19,810 bases of DNA, taken from contig JBGZAX010000073.1 of NCBI GenBank assembly GCA_041844335.1, positions 1 to 19,810 on the forward strand, read 5' to 3'. The notes beneath the pieces were generated by a model. It was not told the origin of the DNA. It made no database searches and saw only the letters and a list, made by a program, of their open reading frames with translations. The first letter of the stretch is position 1; each line of letters begins with the position of its first letter. The translations under genes were made by a program, and so were the position numbers. Below are positions 15,356 to 19,810 of this stretch, in pieces. This stretch comes from CAUUFM01 sp041844335 (GTDB taxonomy: Bacteria > Bacillota > Clostridia > Lachnospirales > Lachnospiraceae).

Positions 15356-16054
15356 CTAAACATTTACTTTTGTACCGTTAAATTTATCGGTTACAGCATT
15401 TATTATACTATCTTTCTCGTTTAATTTAAATACCGACATCGGCATTTTATTTTCCATCGCTAAAACAGATGCCGTCATATCCACAACCTGCAAACCCTTT
15501 TGCACGACCTCTTTAATACTGACACTGTCATATTTTTTCGCATCAGTATTTTTTGCCGGATCGCTGTCATATACTCCGTCTATCGCCTTGGCAAGCAGGA
15601 TCCTGTCAGCCTCGATTTCTATAGCTCTCAAAACAGTAGCGGTGTCTGTGGAAAAGTAAGGATGTCCGGTACCTCCGGATAAAAAAACCGCCTTTCCTTT
15701 TTTCAAATCATCAAGTACCTTATCTTTTACAAAAAGCTCTGCAATATCACCACACTCAAAGCTGTTATAAATAGATGTCTTTATGCCGGTTGCCCTAAAC
15801 ACCTCCGATACATACACACAATTCATAACCGTAGCTAACATTCCTATAGAATCAGCTTTTGTTCGCTCTATCTCGGTGCCTGTTCTGCCCCTCCAAAAAT
15901 TTCCTCCGCCGATCACTATAGCCACCTGAATTCCCTTATCTATAATAGATTTTACCTGCCCTGCTATATCCTTACATACATCTAAGTCAAAACCGGTTTT
16001 CTTCTCTCCTGATAAAGCCTCTCCGCTTAACTTCAATAGTATCCTGTTCAACAT
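15356..16054 (-). CDS. pyrH: Uridylate kinase
   Basis: Amino-acid-kinase-fold enzyme that phosphorylates UMP to UDP with ATP, supplying UTP and UDP-sugars. The 232 residues include KLSGEALSG at the N-terminus, IGGGNFWRG, RTKADSIGMLATVMN, GGTGHPYFSTDTA and AKAIDGVYDSDP. The usual length is about 235-240. GGGGG lies about 6 nt before the ATG. It is 14 nt after deoB and 8 nt before frr. In most Firmicutes tsf or rpsB precedes pyrH; here deoB does. UDP-sugars from this route would also feed the glycan genes 10 kb downstream, but that link is general metabolism rather than something shown by the sequence. Confidence 0.97.
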   Translation of the reverse strand: MLNRILLKLSGEALSGEKKTGFDLDVCKDIAGQVKSIIDKGIQVAIVIGGGNFWRGRTGTEIERTKADSIGMLATVMNCVYVSEVFRATGIKTSIYNSFECGDIAELFVKDKVLDDLKKGKAVFLSGGTGHPYFSTDTATVLRAIEIEADRILLAKAIDGVYDSDPAKNTDAKKYDSVSIKEVVQKGLQVVDMTASVLAMENKMPMSVFKLNEKDSIINAVTDKFNGTKVNV

Positions 16055-16068
16055 AATTTCCCCCGCGC

Positions 16069-17244
16069 TTAGACTATCTTGCTTAAAAAGCTGGTACCGT
16101 CAATTCCGCTCATATCATTTATTTCAAGATAATCCAATATGGTTGCCGCCATATCGGCATATGTATGCAATCTATGCAGATTCACTCCTGCCTTTATTTT
16201 TTTACCGTACACTATCATAGGAACACATTCTCTGGAATGATCCGTACTTGCAGTCCCTGGATCGCAGCCATGATCCGCTGTAATCATCAGCATATCATCA
16301 TCCGACATATTGTCAATAAAATCCTTTAATTGAACATCGAATTCCGTCACCGCATTCGCATAGCCGTCAATATCATTTCTATGCCCGTAAACCATATCAA
16401 AGTCCACCAAATTTACAAAACATAGACCACTAAAATCTCTTTTTTGCACTTCAAAGGTCTTTCTCATTCCGTCATTGTTATCCTCGTTTACTCCAAGACT
16501 TTCCCCGATACCCTTTCCGGCAAAAATATCATAAATTTTTCCGACACCTATGCTCTCCTGCCCTGCCTTTAATATTTTATCAAGCATTGTATCTTTAGGC
16601 GGTATAAGTGAAAAATCGTGTCTATGAGATGTTCTTTTAAAGTTTCCGTCTTTTCCTATAAAAGGTCTTGCTATGACTCTGCCTACCGCATGCTCTCCTT
16701 TTAATATTTCTCTTGCAATCTTACAATATTCATAAAGCTTTTCTATAGGCACTATTTCTTCGTGAGCCGCTATCTGAAATACACTGTCGGCTGATGTATA
16801 TACTATCAGCTTTCCGGTCTTAATATGTTCATCTCCATAATCTTTTATTACATCCGTGCCGGAATACGGCATATTACATAGAATCTCTTTTCCGGTTCTT
16901 GCAGTGAATTCATCCAATATTTCCTCAGGAAAACCGTTCGGATAAGTGGGCATTGCCTTATTGGATACACAACCTGCTATCTCCCAATGTCCTATAGTGG
17001 TATCCTTACCCTTTGACTTTTCTTCTACTCTGGCAAAGCTTGCTATCGGATTTTCACAGTTGTTTGCGTAATTATTATCATCAATATTAAAAAGCCCCAT
17101 TTTAGCTAATGTGGGAGCATTAAACTTTTTTGAAGAATATATTGTCCTTAAAGTATCACTTCCCTCATCATTAAAATCAGCGGCGTCCAAAGCTCCACCT
17201 ATTCCCATACTATCCATTACTATTAAAAATACTCTTTTTTTCAT
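16069..17244 (-). CDS. deoB: Phosphopentomutase
   Basis: Manganese-dependent cytoplasmic enzyme that interconverts ribose (or deoxyribose) 1-phosphate and 5-phosphate during nucleoside salvage. The 391-residue protein belongs to the alkaline-phosphatase superfamily, with the N-terminal metal motif IVMDSMGIGG (Asp11), the phosphorylated Thr region GKDTTIGHWEIAG (79-91), FVNLVDFDMVYGHRND, and the C-terminal ligands TADHGCDP and TDHSRECVP. All metal ligands expected for the family are visible. AAAGGAG lies 8 nt before the ATG. A promoter is visible in the 93-nt gap after uppP, so deoB is probably the first gene of deoB-pyrH-frr. Confidence 0.97.
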   Translation of the reverse strand: MKKRVFLIVMDSMGIGGALDAADFNDEGSDTLRTIYSSKKFNAPTLAKMGLFNIDDNNYANNCENPIASFARVEEKSKGKDTTIGHWEIAGCVSNKAMPTYPNGFPEEILDEFTARTGKEILCNMPYSGTDVIKDYGDEHIKTGKLIVYTSADSVFQIAAHEEIVPIEKLYEYCKIAREILKGEHAVGRVIARPFIGKDGNFKRTSHRHDFSLIPPKDTMLDKILKAGQESIGVGKIYDIFAGKGIGESLGVNEDNNDGMRKTFEVQKRDFSGLCFVNLVDFDMVYGHRNDIDGYANAVTEFDVQLKDFIDNMSDDDMLMITADHGCDPGTASTDHSRECVPMIVYGKKIKAGVNLHRLHTYADMAATILDYLEINDMSGIDGTSFLSKIV

Positions 17245-17294
17245 AAATATTTCTCCTTTAAATAAAATAAATAAAACCGGTCTGCAATAAAAAA

Positions 17295-17323
17295 ATTATA
17301 TCTAAAATTTCGGTATATTTCAG
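17295..17323 (-). promoter_or_regulatory. Promoter of deoB-pyrH-frr
   Basis: On the minus strand, -35 CTGAAA (17318-17323), 17-nt spacer, perfect -10 TATAAT (17295-17300), followed by an A/T-rich leader of about 45 nt with AAAGGAG before deoB. The spacing is ideal and the -35 matches four of six bases. Together with the terminator at 14764-14790 it delimits a three-gene unit. Confidence 0.6.
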
Positions 17324-17337
17324 AGCCTTATCAATAA

Positions 17338-18192
17338 TTATATAATTTGAAAAATACCTGCAAACAGAACTATACCGGCTAAAATAATCCTATAAATTGC
17401 AAAAGGTATCAAAGCCTTTTTCTTTAATATTCTCAAAAACAGCTTTATTACAAAAGCTGCTGTAATAAACGATACTAAAAAACCGACAACCAAACAGACA
17501 TAATCATAAGAATTAAGTCCGCGGATAACCCCTAACTTAATTATTTTAAGAACACTCATTCCGAACATTACCGGAATAGCCAAAAAGAAACTGAATTGCG
17601 CCGATGACACCAGGGTAAGACCGCAAACCATTCCGCCAACTATGGTAGCGGCAGATCTCGACACTCCCGGGAAAATAGCCAGGCATTGGAATAATCCGAT
17701 AATAAATGCTATTCTAAAATCAATATTTACCAATATCTTTTTAAGCTCGTTTTTATTTATCAAATAATCGGTAGCTATCATAACCAAAGCTCCTATTATA
17801 AGAGCTACCGCAATACTTACAAAATTAAAGAATTTATCCTCAACTATATCTCCTAAGGTAAATTCAACTATCGCCCCCGGAATACATGCTATTACAATAT
17901 TGCTCCAAAACCTCAACCCTGACTTTTGAAAACCCGCCTTTTGCGGCATAAAATTTCTAAAGCTGTTTATAATAGGCTTTCTTTGCAACATTATTACCGC
18001 AAAAATAGCTCCAAGCTGTATTATATAACTATATGCAGGCACAAAGTCTTCTTTGCCAGCAAAAAGGCTGTCAAAGTTAAGAAGATTTTGCACTATAATT
18101 AAATGTCCTGTAGATGATACCGGCAAAAATTCTGTCAATCCCTCCACAATTCCCAAAATAATTGATTGAATTATTTTCACAAATTCAGTCAT
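17338..18192 (-). CDS. uppP: Undecaprenyl-diphosphatase (BacA/UppP family)
   Basis: Integral membrane phosphatase that converts undecaprenyl diphosphate to the monophosphate, completing carrier synthesis and recycling; overproduction is known to confer bacitracin resistance in this family. The 284-residue protein carries both signatures: GIVEGLTEFLPVSSTGH (14-30) with the catalytic Glu and Ser residues, and FPGVSRSAATI (about 174-184) with the conserved Arg. About eight hydrophobic segments are seen. The ATG follows the lepB stop with no gap (TAGATG), with GGGAG about 11 nt upstream, so it is coupled to lepB. It shares the window with uppS, so both main routes to the carrier lie within 4 kb. 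Confidence 0.96.
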   Translation of the reverse strand: MTEFVKIIQSIILGIVEGLTEFLPVSSTGHLIIVQNLLNFDSLFAGKEDFVPAYSYIIQLGAIFAVIMLQRKPIINSFRNFMPQKAGFQKSGLRFWSNIVIACIPGAIVEFTLGDIVEDKFFNFVSIAVALIIGALVMIATDYLINKNELKKILVNIDFRIAFIIGLFQCLAIFPGVSRSAATIVGGMVCGLTLVSSAQFSFFLAIPVMFGMSVLKIIKLGVIRGLNSYDYVCLVVGFLVSFITAAFVIKLFLRILKKKALIPFAIYRIILAGIVLFAGIFQII

Positions 18193-18846
18193 CTAATTCA
18201 CCACTCCCATTTTGTTAAGCGGCCAATATCTGAACATGGCCTTTGCAATAATAGCATCCTTACCTACATAATGATTTTCCCAATAACGTCCGTCATAAGA
18301 ATGGTTTCGGTTATCTCCCATAACAAAAACGCTGTTTTCAGGAACCTTAAAGCTTAAATACTTGTCCTCCAATTCAATCATCGGCTCCTTAATATAAGGC
18401 TCGTTCAAGATCTCACCATTTCTTACAACCTTTATCTCTGTACCCGATTCGGCATTTTCCTGTTCAATATAGTTTATTTCATCTCCAGCAATACCGATCA
18501 CTCTTTTAATATATATCTCATGAGGTTCGTCAGGCATCCTGAATATTATTATATCACCTCTTTTTACATCGGCATTCTTATAAGCAAAATTATACCCGAA
18601 AAGCCTGTCTTCCGTCATTATGGTGTTTTCCATAGAGCTGCTCGGTATTCTTGCATTAGTAAATATCTGCAAAAAGATAAAACTTAATATAACAACTAAT
18701 GCTATCGATTTAATCCAACCGATTATCTCTTTTTCAATATTTACCCTTTTTTCATCTTTATCCGATGCAAAGCTTTTATAATTCAGTTCTTCATTATTTG
18801 ATAAATCTTCGCTTTTTAAAAAATCTTTTTCGTTATCAGAACTCAT
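18193..18846 (-). CDS. lepB: Signal peptidase I
   Basis: Membrane-bound Ser/Lys protease that removes signal peptides from exported proteins on the outer face of the membrane. The 217-residue protein has an acidic hydrophilic N-terminus of about 40 residues, one membrane helix (about 44-63), then IPSSSMENT with catalytic Ser71, RGDIIIFR, YIKRVIGIAGD with general-base Lys114, and box E MGDNRNHSYDGRYW. The single-helix layout is that of Gram-positive SipS-like enzymes. AAAGGAG lies 7 nt before the ATG. It follows recU by 23 nt and abuts uppP. Confidence 0.96.
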   Translation of the reverse strand: MSSDNEKDFLKSEDLSNNEELNYKSFASDKDEKRVNIEKEIIGWIKSIALVVILSFIFLQIFTNARIPSSSMENTIMTEDRLFGYNFAYKNADVKRGDIIIFRMPDEPHEIYIKRVIGIAGDEINYIEQENAESGTEIKVVRNGEILNEPYIKEPMIELEDKYLSFKVPENSVFVMGDNRNHSYDGRYWENHYVGKDAIIAKAMFRYWPLNKMGVVN

Positions 18847-18869
18847 ATTCTACTCCTTTTATGTAAATT

Positions 18870-19400
18870 TTATCTTTCAGACAGATCCTTTGAAATGCCA
18901 TCTAAGTATTCAATATATCCAAGAGAATTATATGTCAAAAAAAATTTTTCATCTAATTCATCTATCTTAAAGCTCTTTATTTCGCAATTCTGATATCTTT
19001 TATATATAAATTCCAACTCTCTAAATCTCATATAATAAAATTTTTCAAGAGAGGTAAAATAAATCAAAATAAAAGATATACCTTCTTGCTCCTCAAAGCA
19101 TCTCATAAAGTCAAATTGATGTTTATGAATATTATTAAGACTGAATCTGCTGCTGCTGCACTCTTTTGCGTCAAAACATACAGGAATTCCCTGTACCGCA
19201 CCGATATAATCAACCGTACTTTTTTTTTCAAAATAAGCCAGCTTTATTTGATGCGTTTCTTTAGTATATTCTACAGGTGTAATAGGGGTAGGAATTTTTT
19301 GTATCAGAGCCAAGCTGTTATCCTTATAAAAAAGATTTGTTCTATTTATAATCTCTTCAAGTATACTTCCCCTAAGTCCCCTCTTACTCCAAGTCGGCAT
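18870..19400 (-). CDS. recU: Holliday junction resolvase RecU
   Basis: Firmicute-type resolvase that cuts four-way DNA junctions during recombination and chromosome segregation. The 176-residue protein starts MPTWSKRGLRGSILEEI and matches the family pattern: RG-x-x-LE, TN-x-x-Y, IQKIPTPI (33-40), then the nuclease core STVDYIG (catalytic Asp64) and CFDAKE (Asp77, Lys79), and HKHQFDFM (about 93-99). It is a little shorter than the roughly 200-residue B. subtilis protein, mainly at the N-terminus before the conserved core. GAGGG lies about 7 nt before the ATG. In Bacilli recU usually sits beside the class A penicillin-binding protein gene; here the next gene is lepB and the preceding DNA is a degraded coding region. 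Confidence 0.9.
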   Translation of the reverse strand: MPTWSKRGLRGSILEEIINRTNLFYKDNSLALIQKIPTPITPVEYTKETHQIKLAYFEKKSTVDYIGAVQGIPVCFDAKECSSSRFSLNNIHKHQFDFMRCFEEQEGISFILIYFTSLEKFYYMRFRELEFIYKRYQNCEIKSFKIDELDEKFFLTYNSLGYIEYLDGISKDLSER

Positions 19401-19412
19401 ATTATTTCCCTC

Positions 19413-19809
19413 TTAAATTAATCTTAATAATCTATGCTGTTTAACACAATTCTTAAACTGCCTAATATTTACAATTCTCGGTGTCTTACAGCTTGTCTTT
19501 TTATCATTGCCGTAATCATTAAATCTGTTCATATATCTATCTAAATCACAATAAATTTTATTATTTTTTTATCTACATAAAAAGAAAATTCATATTCACC
19601 TGCTTCATCTTTAAATTGAACAAACGTTTTTTTCCTTTATTAAATCAGTAAAATTTATCAAAATCCTTTGGCGGATTTATTTTGAATATTTTATGTGATA
19701 AATGTTTTAATCTATCATTTTCTATTTTGGGAAATATAAGCTTATATGCACATAAAAGCTGAGTCTTAACTCCCATTTCTCGGTTTATATCCTTGTTTCC
19801 GTACTTATT
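19413..19809 (-). pseudogene. Decayed coding remnant upstream of recU, unidentified
   Basis: This 400-nt stretch has no intact gene but reads like protein in three successive minus-strand frames. Frame A, open from the window edge to TGA at 19645, contains MGVKTQLLCAYKLIFPKIEN. Frame B contains TFVQFKDEAGEYEFSFYVDK and ends at TAG 19541. Frame C, ending at TAA 19413, contains IYCDLDRYMNRFNDYG and PRIVNIRQFKNCVKQHRLL. The frames join naturally if one base is lost from a TTTT run near 19653 and one is added to each of two A7 runs (near 19627-19633 and 19564-19570, minus strand). The joined protein would end 5 nt before the recU ribosome-binding site. I do not recognise the family. Real decay is likelier than sequencing error because the neighbouring genes are clean, but homopolymer errors are not excluded. 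No convincing recU promoter was seen here. Confidence 0.5.
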
Positions 19810-19810
19810 A

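Noticed and set aside
1..19810. CRISPR array, phage genes, defence system or toxin-antitoxin pair
   Set aside because: No spaced direct repeats and no matching protein families were found on either strand.

Overview
The window is A+T-rich bacterial chromosome carrying strong AGGAGG-type ribosome-binding sites and several TTG starts. Gene families (RecU, deoB, uppP, LytR-CpsA-Psr, HtrA with a cytoplasmic N-terminus, FtsH) and conserved neighbourhoods (pyrH-frr-uppS-cdsA-dxr-rseP) point to a low-GC Firmicute. A Clostridia/Lachnospiraceae-like organism is my best inference; no 16S gene is present to prove it. All protein genes lie on the minus strand, so transcription runs from high to low coordinates. 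The only plus-strand gene is a tRNA-Pro.

Layout in transcription order. (1) 19.8-17.3 kb: a decayed, unidentified coding remnant, then recU (Holliday-junction resolvase), lepB (signal peptidase I) and uppP (undecaprenyl-diphosphatase). (2) 17.3-14.76 kb: a promoter, deoB, pyrH and frr, closed by an intrinsic terminator, forming a likely transcription unit. (3) 14.75-11.04 kb: uppS, cdsA, dxr and rseP, almost gapless and starting 18 bp after that terminator. (4) 11.03-10.76 kb: a plus-strand tRNA-Pro(CGG) with its own promoter, divergent from the ftsH promoter. (5) 10.76-5.05 kb: ftsH overlapping a Wzm/TagG-like ABC permease, then its Wzt/TagH-like ATPase, a family 2 glycosyltransferase and a polyprenyl-phosphate sugar-1-P transferase. 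(6) 5.02-0 kb: an LCP-family glycan ligase, an HtrA-like protease, a divergent ClpX and the N-terminal part of an LspA-like signal peptidase II running off the left edge.

Two themes tie the genes together. The first is undecaprenyl-phosphate economy: dxr (isoprenoid precursors), uppS (synthesis) and uppP (recycling) supply the carrier; the sugar-1-P transferase, glycosyltransferase and ABC exporter use it to build and export a glycan; the LCP protein could attach that glycan to the wall. The second is envelope protein quality control and processing: LepB, RseP, FtsH, HtrA, ClpX and LspA. The glycan module sits, with overlapping or short junctions, between FtsH and HtrA/ClpX/LspA.

I found no CRISPR array, insertion sequence, phage gene or defence locus. 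The most unusual items are the divergent ClpX (altered RKH and IGF loops, long linker), the placement of the glycan module among proteostasis genes, the terminator splitting frr from uppS, and the frameshifted remnant before recU.
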